NCBI GenBank assembly: GCA_034435435.1
Contig: DAOTXN010000149.1
Span: forward strand, 1 to 57,286
Direction of reading: 5' to 3'
Source of the DNA: DAOTXN01 sp034435435
Lineage (GTDB): Bacteria > Chloroflexota > Anaerolineae > S140-20
Length of the DNA stretch: 57,286 bases
Under the pieces are notes generated by a model. The model made no database searches, was not told the origin of the DNA, and saw nothing but the letters and a program-made list of their open reading frames with translations. Position 1 is the stretch's first letter. Each line of letters opens with the position of its first letter. Below, one piece after another: positions 50,075-57,286 of the stretch. A program made the translations under genes and the position numbers.

Positions 50075-51319
50075 ATGACAGCGGACGAACAAACGGCCCA
50101 TCAGATATGCGAAACGGTGCTGCGTTGGCTGCGTCCGGCTGCCGCCGACCCTTACGGCGACTCTACGGCTCATTGGCGCGCATCCGACTGGGACGCGGCT
50201 CGTTGGGCCATCCGGGTGCATGGGATCGCGCCGCTGCTGTACCGGCGGCTGGCCGACGCCGGGCAGTTGGAGCGCCTGCCCGACAGTTTGCGGGCCTACC
50301 TGACCGAGCAATACGAGCTCAACGCTCAACGAGTGGCTGCGATGCAGGCCGGGCTGACGGCCTTGTTGCAGGTCGCCGCCCAGGCCGGGGTGGCGCTGAT
50401 CCCTCTCAAAGGCAGCGCATTGGTCTTTCACTATTACGCCGACCCGGCTCTGCGGCCCATGTCAGACCTGGACGTGCTGGCGCGCCCAGAAGATGAGGCG
50501 CGGCTGGTCCAGATTCTGGCCGGGTTGGGCTATTATGCCGCCGAGCGCACGCCCCGCCATCGCAGCTTTGTGCTGGGAGCGCCCGCAGCGCAAATCGTGT
50601 ACGCGGACGGCGAGCACCCCGATAACCCGCGCCGGTTGGAACTGCATACCCACGTCGGAGAACAGATTTGGGGCGTCAAGTACGCGCTGACGGCCGAGGC
50701 CTGGGCCAACTGTCGCCCGGCGGCCTTTGGCGAGGCCACCGGCTTGTTGATGGATGCGCCCACGCTGTTGCAGCACCTGCTGATCCACGCCAGCAAAGAC
50801 GCCTGGACGGGCCGGGTGCGCTGGATCCAGCTCTATGATATCGCGTTGGTAGGCGCGCGCCTGACCTGCGAGCAGTGGGAGGAGTTGGCAGCGGCGGGCC
50901 GGCGGCGGCGCGAAGAGCGCCTGCTGTACCTCCCGTTGCAGTTGGCCGGGCGCTACCTGAGCCCTGTGGCCCCGCCGGCTGTGCTGGCACAACTGGAGGC
51001 AGGCGCGCCGCCAAACCTGCGGGCCTTTGTCGAGCGGTCCGATCTGTATCACCTCTCCTTCTGTAACCCTTACCCGCTCTCGCTACGCGAAAAACTCGGT
51101 CTGTATCGCCCCGGTTGGGAGCGCTGGTGGGGATTGCGCTACCGGCTCCTGCCCACCCCCACCGAGATGCGCGACCTGTACCCGCGCCTGGCTCTGCCCA
51201 TCCTGCTGCCGTTGGCGTATCTGCTGCACGGCCTGCGCGCCTTGATGTGGCCGTTGCGCCAGGTATTACGCCTGCCCCGGTTGTCGTGGCTTCAGCGAGA
51301 CCGGGGAGGTCGCTGGTGA
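50075..51319 (+). CDS. Nucleotidyltransferase-family protein (NTP_transf_5-like)
   Basis: 414 aa. Nucleotidyltransferase core: LKGSALVFHYYADPALRPMSDLDVLA contains the GS motif and DxD-type acidic pair (Asp-Leu-Asp), read in two parts; ELHTHVGEQIWG follows. The rest is helical with Arg-rich C-terminus. Related proteins are often encoded in peptide-natural-product loci together with HPr-kinase-like and PqqD-like proteins. Here the HPr-kinase-like gene is convergent and the two coding ends overlap by 28 bp. No precursor peptide, PqqD or cyclase was found. The target of nucleotidyl transfer is unknown. Confidence 0.78.
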   Translation: MTADEQTAHQICETVLRWLRPAAADPYGDSTAHWRASDWDAARWAIRVHGIAPLLYRRLADAGQLERLPDSLRAYLTEQYELNAQRVAAMQAGLTALLQVAAQAGVALIPLKGSALVFHYYADPALRPMSDLDVLARPEDEARLVQILAGLGYYAAERTPRHRSFVLGAPAAQIVYADGEHPDNPRRLELHTHVGEQIWGVKYALTAEAWANCRPAAFGEATGLLMDAPTLLQHLLIHASKDAWTGRVRWIQLYDIALVGARLTCEQWEELAAAGRRRREERLLYLPLQLAGRYLSPVAPPAVLAQLEAGAPPNLRAFVERSDLYHLSFCNPYPLSLREKLGLYRPGWERWWGLRYRLLPTPTEMRDLYPRLALPILLPLAYLLHGLRALMWPLRQVLRLPRLSWLQRDRGGRW

Positions 51320-52386
51320 TCCGTTAACCCTTCCAGCAGCGCCACGGCCTGGCCGAGATCGCGCCCCAGCCACAAGCGATAGCCCCCTCCCTGCGCCAGG
51401 GCGAAGGCGGCCGCCAGCGGATCGCCGGACACGTCGAACCCCGTTTCCAGGTTTTGAGACAACGCTTCAATCACCGTGGGCGCGTCTATCACTTCTAGCT
51501 CGCTTTGCGGACCATCGTGGCGCTGCAACAGACACACAGCGGCTTGTTCGGCAAACAGACACCACTTTTCATCGCTTGCCGTCGCCACGTCCACCGCGAG
51601 CTTGAGCTTGCCGTTGACTTGAAGCTGGGCGGTGTGGGTCAATTCGGGAAAGAAGCGCAGCGCGTCGGGCATCAAATGGATGCGCCAGGGATTGCCCCAA
51701 ATCCGCAATCCACCTGCCCGGCTCACGTATACGACATCTTCGGCCAGCAGATCAAACCCTGTCCTCACGCAGGCGTAACACAGCGTAGATTTGCCGCTCA
51801 AGCTGTGGCCGGCCAGCAGCACGGCGCGCCCGTTGCGCACCACCGCTCCCGCATGTACGGGCGTGCGATCGGTGCGCGCCGCCAGCAGCAACGCCATGCA
51901 CTCTAGCACCGCGTGACGAAAGTACAGGTCGTCGGCCACCATCTCGGGCGTCACAAAGGCCAACGCCGCGCCCCGGTCCAACTGCACCGTAAACAGATTA
52001 TCGCCGGCGGCGGCCACAAAAGTGTTACCGTGCAGGCGATACACCAGAGGCAACCGGAACGCTGCTTTGCTTTGGCCCGGATGGACGACGATGTGGATTT
52101 CACGCGGCGGCAGCGGCGAAACGTGTTCGGGCGCTAAACACCGCCAGCGCCCAAAGGATCGCTCTGTGGCCGCCAGCACCTCCGAGCTGTTGCTGTGCAC
52201 CTCTAACGGCACGCCCAGCAGCGGAACCGAATAATAGTATTTCAGCGCCGCCGTGCGGCCCAATGCGTCGCTCGCCGGCACAAACGGCACGTCGCTTTGA
52301 AAGGACAGCCAATCAAAAAGATTCACCGGATTGGTCTGTTCGGTCAGGCCAAGCTCTGGAATTTGTCTCCCGTTGTCAGATAGCAT
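51292..52386 (-). CDS. HPr kinase/serine-kinase C-terminal-domain-like protein
   Basis: 364 aa from ATG 52386 (GGAG nine bases upstream). The frame opens to 52458, but those codons cover a hairpin repeat and a TATAAT box; ATG 52434 would be leaderless. The P-loop AVLLAGHSLSGKSTL and following LLAEDVVYVSR match the nucleotide-binding domain of HPr kinase/phosphorylase. The N-terminal ~150 residues are unlike true HprK, and the HPr-binding signature is not evident. Proteins of this kind accompany nucleotidyltransferases in lasso-peptide and related loci, where some phosphorylate a peptide. Convergent overlap with the 50075 gene. Confidence 0.75.
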   Translation of the reverse strand: MLSDNGRQIPELGLTEQTNPVNLFDWLSFQSDVPFVPASDALGRTAALKYYYSVPLLGVPLEVHSNSSEVLAATERSFGRWRCLAPEHVSPLPPREIHIVVHPGQSKAAFRLPLVYRLHGNTFVAAAGDNLFTVQLDRGAALAFVTPEMVADDLYFRHAVLECMALLLAARTDRTPVHAGAVVRNGRAVLLAGHSLSGKSTLCYACVRTGFDLLAEDVVYVSRAGGLRIWGNPWRIHLMPDALRFFPELTHTAQLQVNGKLKLAVDVATASDEKWCLFAEQAAVCLLQRHDGPQSELEVIDAPTVIEALSQNLETGFDVSGDPLAAAFALAQGGGYRLWLGRDLGQAVALLEGLTDHQRPPRSR

Positions 52387-52412
52387 CGTATCCCACTCCG
52401 TCAGGATGTGGA

Positions 52413-52429
52413 GCAAATTGGCAATTTGC
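52413..52429. repeat. Hairpin repeat of the GGGCAA family
   Basis: GCAAATT / AATTTGC with a GGC loop. On the minus strand it reads GGGGCAAATTGCCAATTTGC, the same layout as 2092-2112 but with matched changes in both arms (AGTT/AACT becomes AATT/AATT). Confidence 0.7.
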
Positions 52430-52444
52430 CCCATGCGCTGATAT

Positions 52445-52450
52445 ATTATA
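52445..52450 (-). promoter_or_regulatory. TATAAT box of the HPr-kinase-like gene
   Basis: Perfect -10 on the minus strand; -35 not clear. Start point about 52438, placing the hairpin repeat in the 5' leader and ATG 52386 about 50 nt downstream. Confidence 0.5.
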
Positions 52451-52556
52451 GTACGCACCAGACGGTCCCATAGATTCCCCGCCCGATCTTGAGCTTCATT
52501 CCTCTGCCTGTGGCATCCAAACCTCGGATCGTTACGTATCTTTTTTCAGCGCATCA

Positions 52557-52584
52557 TTGCGCGGTCTCGAAACCAGGATATACT
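52557..52584 (+). promoter_or_regulatory. Promoter of the sugar ABC importer
   Basis: TTGCGC (52557-52562), 16-bp spacer, TATACT (52579-52584). Leader of about 100 nt, which includes a near-repeat CATGACAGACCA twice (52644-52671). No other gene is seen in 52451-52689. Confidence 0.6.
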
Positions 52585-52689
52585 TTGCAGTGGTTTTGCG
52601 GATGTCCGTCTTTCGGGGAATCCTCGCTAAAGCGAGACATCCAGTCATGACAGACCATCATGACAGACCACAGCCAGGGAGAGGAAAAA

Positions 52690-54012
52690 TTGCTCGTAAA
52701 CACTCGCAAGCTTGTATGTCTGGCATTTGTCTTTTTGGGGATGGTCGCCTGCGGCGGGCAGAAAAAGGAAACCCAGGCGGTTACCTTGCGCCTGAGCGTC
52801 AGCCTGACTCCGCAAGAGCTGTCCACCTTTGAGCCGGCCATCGAGGCGCTGGACGCTGCACACCCCGAATGGCGTATCGTCCTCGAAGCCGTACCCCAGG
52901 CGGGCGTCGTGGAAAAGATCAATGCCCAACTGGCCGCGGATGACCTTCCCGATGTGGTGCGCGTGCAAGGGTTATTCGCCCAGCAATGGATACGCCAGAA
53001 CGCCTTTGTGGACCTCACCGGGCGCATCGAAAAAAGCGAGCTGGACCTGAACGATTTTTTTAGCGGCCCCCTGGAGCAGTTCCGCTGGCAAGACCGGCTA
53101 TGGGGTCTGCCCGACACCGCCGCGCCCGACGTGGTCTTTTTCAACACGGCCATGTTCGACGCAGCTGGCCTGGACTATCCCAGCGACGACTGGACTTTCG
53201 AGGATATGCGCCGGGCCGCCATCCAACTGACGCTGGACGCTCAGGGACGCAACCCCACCGATCCCGACTTTGATCCGAACGCCATCCAGCAATGGGGCTG
53301 GAACGGCGGGCTGACCTTTTTCTGGCAGCGCCATCTGGTGCAGGCGTTGGGCGGCGACCTGTGCGGCAACGCCGACTGCACACGGATGACTTTCACCACG
53401 CCCGAGACGCTCGCCGCCGCCGCGTGGTGGGCCGGGCTGGTGCACGACGACCACGCGGCTCTGTATGACCCCTACGGCGGCTCGCAGACCGGCGTGCCTG
53501 GCGACCCGTTCATCTCTGGCAAAGCGGCCATGGGCTTCAACGGATTTTTTGCTGTGGGCCAACTGAACGAGGTCGGGAACATCGCTTATGACATCGCGCA
53601 ACCCTTTATCAGCGTGGACGGGCGGCGCTACACGCCCCTGAGCACCAACGGCTATGTGATTGCGGCCAGCTCCGAGCATCCCGACCAGGCCTGGGCGTTG
53701 ATCCAGGCGCTCATCGAGCCGCAATTCCTGACCGACACGTGGGGTAAGCCGGGCCACAGCGTCCCCGCCCGCCGCTCGGCGGCCGATTCTGTGCTCAACC
53801 CTGCGCACCCACCCACCCATCAACAAGCCATCCTCGCAGCCATGGAATACGGCCAGGTGTTCAAGCCTCACACTGCCAGCGCCTTCGAGGTATACGGCAA
53901 GACCGCGGATCTGTTCGTCAAGGCGATGAAGGGTGAGACGCCCGTGGATGAGGCGATGGCGCAGATAGAGCGCATCGCCAACGAGATTCTCACCCGTGAC
54001 CGCGAGCCGTAA
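52690..54012 (+). CDS. ABC sugar importer, substrate-binding lipoprotein
   Basis: 440 aa from TTG 52690, which has GGGAGAGG five bases upstream and gives a proper signal (NTRKLVCLAFVFLGMVAC with lipobox MVAC). ATG 52660 would put ten polar residues before it and has no ribosome site. Family 1 extracellular solute-binding protein (maltose/glycerol-phosphate type): IEALDAAHPEWRIVLEAVP, LPDVVRVQGLFAQQWI, and WGWNGGLTFFWQRHL in the ligand region. It delivers a sugar or oligosaccharide to the two permeases encoded next. Membrane-anchored outside the cell. Confidence 0.88.
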   Translation: MLVNTRKLVCLAFVFLGMVACGGQKKETQAVTLRLSVSLTPQELSTFEPAIEALDAAHPEWRIVLEAVPQAGVVEKINAQLAADDLPDVVRVQGLFAQQWIRQNAFVDLTGRIEKSELDLNDFFSGPLEQFRWQDRLWGLPDTAAPDVVFFNTAMFDAAGLDYPSDDWTFEDMRRAAIQLTLDAQGRNPTDPDFDPNAIQQWGWNGGLTFFWQRHLVQALGGDLCGNADCTRMTFTTPETLAAAAWWAGLVHDDHAALYDPYGGSQTGVPGDPFISGKAAMGFNGFFAVGQLNEVGNIAYDIAQPFISVDGRRYTPLSTNGYVIAASSEHPDQAWALIQALIEPQFLTDTWGKPGHSVPARRSAADSVLNPAHPPTHQQAILAAMEYGQVFKPHTASAFEVYGKTADLFVKAMKGETPVDEAMAQIERIANEILTRDREP

Positions 54013-54024
54013 TCCGCGCAAGAT

Positions 54025-54113
54025 AAACCACGGATTGCACGGATTCCACGGATTGCGCAGAGTGCGTCAAACAATCGGCGACATCCGTGCAATCCGTGTA
54101 ATCTGTGGTCGAT
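54025..54113. repeat. ACACGGATT-type inverted repeat, long copy
   Basis: CCACGGATTGCACGGATTCC near 54030 is inverted by ATCCGTGCAATCCGTGTAAT near 54090. It forms a long imperfect hairpin between the binding-protein and permease genes. Same family as 4026-4105 and 32552-32577. Confidence 0.8.
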
Positions 54114-54142
54114 GTGCTCTGCAGCGGGTGGCGGCGGGGCCG

Positions 54143-55051
54143 ATGGCGCGGCGGCCTGCCCCGCAAAGTGCCACGGCGCGGCGGCGCGAGCGCTGGTTCT
54201 ATGCGTTGGCTTCGCCCTGGCTGATCGGTCTGCTCCTGTTCCAGGCCGGTCCTATCGCCGGGGCATTTGTGCTCTCTTTTGCCGAATGGCCCCTCCCGCG
54301 CGCACCGCACTTTGTGGGCCTGGACCACTTTCGCATGCTATTGAGCGACCCACTCTTTGGCCGCACCCTTACTAACACGCTTTATTACACACTAGGGAGC
54401 GTGCCGCCCGGCGTGGCGCTGGGACTCGGCCTGGCCGTGCTGCTGAACCGCAAGCGGCGTGGGGTGGTCCTGTTTCGCACGGTCTTTTTTCTACCGAGCG
54501 TGGTCTCAGGCGTGGCCATGGCGCTGCTGTGGGGGTGGGTGTTCAACCCCAAGTACGGCATCGTCAACGCGCTGCTGGCTGCTGTCGGCGTGCGCGGACC
54601 GGGGTGGCTGGAGGACGAAATCTGGGCCATGCCCACCCTCATCCTGATGAGCTTGTGGGGTGTGGGCGCCAACATGGTCGTCTATTTGGCCGCCTTGCAG
54701 AGTATTCCGCGCGCGTTGATAGACGCCGCCGCGCTGGACGGCGCCGGGCGCTGGGACCGCTTCCGCCACGTAACCTGGCCCCTGATCACTCCTGTCACCT
54801 TTTATCTGCTGGTGGTCAATGCTATTGGCTCTTTCCAGGTCTTTACGCCCACCTATATTCTAACGCGGGGCGGACCGAATAACGCGACGCTGACTTTTCC
54901 ACTGTATATCTATATGAACGCTTTTGCCTGGGGTCGGCTGGGCTATGCTTCAACCTTGGCGCTGGTGTTGTTTCTCTCCATCTTGGCTCTCACCTGGCTC
55001 CAGTTTCGCCTGGCCGAGCGCTGGGTGTTTTACGCCGGAGGAAAGCTATGA
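54143..55051 (+). CDS. ABC sugar importer permease, MalF/UgpA type
   Basis: 302 aa from ATG 54143; the frame is open to 53996 but those codons are the intergenic repeat, and 302 aa is the usual length. Six membrane helices, the first being ASPWLIGLLLFQAGPIAGAF. The EAA loop that contacts the ATPase reads IDAAALDGAGRWDRFRHVTW. A weak ribosome site (GGGG) precedes the ATG; GTG 54128 is possible. The next permease overlaps by ATGA. Forms the membrane channel with it. Confidence 0.9.
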   Translation: MARRPAPQSATARRRERWFYALASPWLIGLLLFQAGPIAGAFVLSFAEWPLPRAPHFVGLDHFRMLLSDPLFGRTLTNTLYYTLGSVPPGVALGLGLAVLLNRKRRGVVLFRTVFFLPSVVSGVAMALLWGWVFNPKYGIVNALLAAVGVRGPGWLEDEIWAMPTLILMSLWGVGANMVVYLAALQSIPRALIDAAALDGAGRWDRFRHVTWPLITPVTFYLLVVNAIGSFQVFTPTYILTRGGPNNATLTFPLYIYMNAFAWGRLGYASTLALVLFLSILALTWLQFRLAERWVFYAGGKL

Positions 55052-55875
55052 CGCTGCGCCGCCCCCTGCGCGCAGGCGCCTTTTATGTCATTGTAGCCCT
55101 GACGATCGCGCCCTTCCTGATGCCATTGTTGTGGATGGTCTCCACCGCCTTCAAGCCGACCGAGATGGTGTATGCCAACCCGCCGCAGTGGATTCCTGAC
55201 CGCGTCACGCTGGAGAATTTTCAAAAAGCATGGGGGTTGCTCGATTTTGGGCGTTTTGTGCGCAACTCGGTGCTGGTGGCAGGCCTGTCGGTGGTGGGCA
55301 CGCTGGCTTCATCGTCGCTGGTGGGTTATGCCTTTGCCACGTTGCCGGCGCGTGGAAAACGGCTGCTGTTCAACCTCTTGCTGGCGACGGTGATGGTGCC
55401 GGCCTCGGTCACATTGCTCCCCACCTTTGTGCTGTTTAGCAAGCTGGGCTGGGTCAACACCTACCTGCCGCTCGTTCTGCCCCATTTTTTCGCCAATGCC
55501 TTTTACGTGTTCTTGTTCCGGCAGTTTTTCCAAGGACTGCCGCCTGAGCTTTTTGAAAGCGCCGAGTTGGATGGCTGCAACCCGCTGATGAGCTATTGGA
55601 AAATCGCGCTGCCGCTGTCACGTCCGGCGCTGGTCACGGTGGCGGTGTTTGCGCTTGTGGGAGCCTGGAACGATTTTATGGGGCCGTTGATCTACCTGAG
55701 CACCAACGACAAGTTCACGCTCAGCCTGGGGCTGTCGTTTTTCCAGGGGCTACATTACAACCAGCTGCACTATATGATGCCTATGGCGCTGGTGGCGCTG
55801 TTACCGGTGCTGGTCCTGTTTTTCATCGCACAGCGCTACCTGGTGCAAGGCATCGTCTTCACCTCGAACGACTAG
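55048..55875 (+). CDS. ABC sugar importer permease, MalG/UgpE type
   Basis: 275 aa, six membrane helices beginning FYVIVALTIAPFLMPLLWMV. The EAA loop reads FESAELDGCNPLMSYWKIAL. The typical MalG C-terminus QRYLVQGIVF is present. Overlaps the first permease by four bases. No ATPase gene follows; such importers commonly share one ATPase encoded elsewhere in the genome. Confidence 0.92.
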   Translation: MTLRRPLRAGAFYVIVALTIAPFLMPLLWMVSTAFKPTEMVYANPPQWIPDRVTLENFQKAWGLLDFGRFVRNSVLVAGLSVVGTLASSSLVGYAFATLPARGKRLLFNLLLATVMVPASVTLLPTFVLFSKLGWVNTYLPLVLPHFFANAFYVFLFRQFFQGLPPELFESAELDGCNPLMSYWKIALPLSRPALVTVAVFALVGAWNDFMGPLIYLSTNDKFTLSLGLSFFQGLHYNQLHYMMPMALVALLPVLVLFFIAQRYLVQGIVFTSND

Positions 55876-55879
55876 AGGG

Positions 55880-55941
55880 GGTATGACAACGAATTTTCGG
55901 GATTAACCGAATTTCGCTCAATCCCCTGATGCGCTGTCATA
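55880..55941. terminator. Inverted repeats between convergent permease and ligase genes
   Basis: Outer arms TATGACA (55880-55886) / TGTCATA (55935-55941) enclose GGGATT / AATCCC and TTCGG / CCGAA. No clear T-run; possibly a bidirectional terminator or a small repeat element. Confidence 0.4.
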
Positions 55942-55963
55942 TCCGCACAGACTGAGCTGTTAC

Positions 55964-57221
55964 CTACAAAGCAGAGTTGAGCAACCCCAGCAGCGTCATA
56001 GTGAGCAACAGGCCGGCGTTCAAGGCCCACGGATAGCTATCCCACAAACCCACGATAGCCAGAGCCATCCAGACGCCGAGCAACACCCCAAGCCAGGGTC
56101 CAGGCTGCCGGTCGTAGCGACTCACCGCCCAGGCAGGCGCCAGCCACAGCCAGAACCACACCGCCGCGCCCCAAACGCCGACCTCGGCCGCCAGCAACAG
56201 CGGCACGTTGTGCACGGGTTGCGGCAAGACCGGCGCGTAGGCGTCGCGCACGGCCAGTGGAAAATTCCCCGCCCCCACGCCAAACACAGGTCGCTGCCCG
56301 ATCAGGTCGAACGCAACGGCCATCAATTCGCCCCGCTCGCGCAGCGAGCGCGCTTCTGTCGGCGTCGCCCAGGGCCGGAAGCGGGAGGACAATTGTCCAG
56401 CCAGGAGCACAGCCGCCGCCAATCCCATCACCGCCGCGCCTGCCAGCGCCACGCTCAACGCACGCCGACGCGGCGGGTCGCGCCAGGCCAGCCCACCCGC
56501 CGTGATCGGCAGCACGAGAGCCACCGCCAACCAGGCCGAGCGGGAAAAACTGAGCCACAGCCCCAGCCATAGCAGCCACCACAAGAGGCGCACGCGCCGC
56601 GAGCCAAGCAGCGGCAGACCCAGCAGCAGACCCACGGCCACAAAACCCCCCAGTACGTTGGGATGAAAAGTCAGACCGTAGGCCGTAGGCTCGCAGCCAA
56701 TGCCGGCCGCCCACGGCCAGGATGGCCGCGCCCGGTTGGGTGAGATCGAGGGCCAGCTCACCGGGCAAGCCCAGGCGGCCCTGGTGGAGCACCTGCCCCA
56801 CGCCCACCACTACGTGCACCCCCAGGCCGGCCATAAACACCCGCACCCACGTGTCCAGAGACAGAGGGGCGCGCGCCAACACCCAACACACGCCGCTCGC
56901 CGCCAGCCAGCGCAGCGCCACGTAACCGGCCAGACGCGGCGACAAGGCCAGCGGAGCCGTGAGCAGCGCCAGAACGACCAGCGCCAGAAGCGGCGCAGTG
57001 AGCCGGAGGTTAACCTGCCGCCCGGCTGGTCTCTGCGATCCGAACCGGTGAGCCAGGAACAGCACGCCGACGACCGGGTCGGTCAGGTACAATCCCGGCC
57101 GCGCGTACAGGTCGAACACGTCTGGCGCGACCGACGAGCCGATAGGCCAATAGACCGAGAGGGGCAATACCAGAGCCAGGGCGTATCCGGCCCCCACGCT
57201 GGCTTGTTTCAGGTAAGTCAT
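55964..57221 (-). pseudogene. O-antigen-ligase-like membrane protein, frameshifted
   Basis: Two frames together encode one Wzy/WaaL-like polytopic protein. The N-terminal part (ATG 57221) runs with several membrane helices to HWLRAYGL. The family hallmark TFHPNVLGG and the remaining helices, ending NSAL, continue in another frame to the stop at 55964. The break is an exact tandem duplication of CCGTAGG at 56676-56682 and 56683-56689 (plus strand). Removing one copy restores HWLRAYGLTFHPN and a 416-aa protein, a normal length. So it is either a fresh inactivating or phase-variable mutation, or an assembly error. O-antigen ligases and polymerases join lipid-linked glycans or glycosylate proteins outside the membrane. 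A TAAAAT box lies six bases before the ATG. Confidence 0.88.
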
Positions 57222-57275
57222 AATGCGATTTTATCCGATTCCCTCAAAAACGGAAACGCCCTATAACTGAGGAGT

Positions 57276-57286
57276 GGGGGGGGGGG
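57276..57286. other. Poly-G contig end
   Basis: Eleven Gs close the window, most likely a sequencing or assembly artefact at the contig end rather than biology. Confidence 0.8.

Noticed and set aside
53098..54021. 307-codon open frame on the minus strand
   Set aside because: Antisense to the sugar-binding lipoprotein gene, no signature.
53996..54142. N-terminal extension of the first sugar permease
   Set aside because: Encoded by the ACACGGATT intergenic repeat; permease length is normal from 54143.
57276..57286. Eleven-G run as a G-quadruplex or regulatory tract
   Set aside because: Placed exactly at the contig end, which fits a sequencing artefact.

Overview
This is a 57.3 kb GC-rich bacterial window that looks like one whole assembly contig. 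It begins inside a 71-bp tandem repeat and ends in an 11-G homopolymer, both typical contig ends. Gene content points to an environmental, probably anaerobic or facultative member of the Chloroflexota (Anaerolineae-like). This is an inference from a tungsten aldehyde oxidoreductase with its radical-SAM maturase, a transcarboxylase-type carboxylase set, a PA14-repeat exoprotein, a fused GldF-GldG transporter, frequent GTG/TTG starts and abundant short palindromic intergenic repeats. No rRNA, tRNA or CRISPR array was found.

Layout. 140-5284 (+): CoA-acylating methylmalonate-semialdehyde dehydrogenase, a ferritin-like small protein, a tungsten aldehyde:ferredoxin oxidoreductase (AOR) and a saccharopine-dehydrogenase-like reductase. 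5423-8651 (-): a D-Ala-D-Ala-ligase-like ATP-grasp enzyme translationally coupled to lysine 2,3-aminomutase, and upstream, behind a strong terminator and a hairpin-rich gap, a LysW-like zinc-ribbon protein with a long acidic tail. 8897-10885 (-): secreted protein with four PA14 domains. 11068-14915 (-): MoxR / DUF58 / BatD-like / VWA operon with a good promoter. 15097-19389 (+): amidohydrolase-CYTH fusion, RlmI-like RNA methyltransferase and a radical SAM/SPASM protein of the tungsten-oxidoreductase maturase type, all overlapping. 19441-23731 (+): trmFO, an orphan histidine kinase, hflX and a small membrane protein, in a visibly more AT-rich block. 23797-25753: an unrecognised gene and a complete tyrosine recombinase, a possible island edge.

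25867-28929 (+): two tandem S41 processing proteases and smpB. 28958-31140 (-): class III aminotransferase coupled to a kinase-fold protein. 31385-37443 (+): HtrA-type lipoprotein protease, then a GldA / GldF-GldG fusion / DUF4340 transporter. 37485-39779 (-): ClC-CBS-RCK_C channel or exchanger. 39971-42118 (+): Tex. 42133-43380 (-): cyclic-nucleotide-domain histidine kinase. 43562-45210 (+): class V aminotransferase and a GtrA protein. 45298-49984 (+): 12S-like carboxyltransferase, cupin, a TumE-like toxin/antitoxin pair, 5S-like carboxyltransferase and biotin carrier. 50075-52386: a nucleotidyltransferase and an HPr-kinase-like protein, convergent with overlapping 3' ends. 52690-55875 (+): sugar ABC importer (binding lipoprotein plus two permeases, no ATPase). 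55964-57221 (-): O-antigen-ligase-like gene broken by a 7-bp tandem duplication.

Metabolic reading (inference): aldehydes are oxidised by AOR or the CoA-acylating dehydrogenase, and propionyl-CoA can be carboxylated from oxaloacetate by the transcarboxylase set. The most unusual items are the coupled aminomutase/ATP-grasp pair with a nearby LysW-like carrier, the amidohydrolase-CYTH fusion, the aminotransferase/kinase-like pair, and a family of hairpin repeats whose arms vary in a compensatory way.
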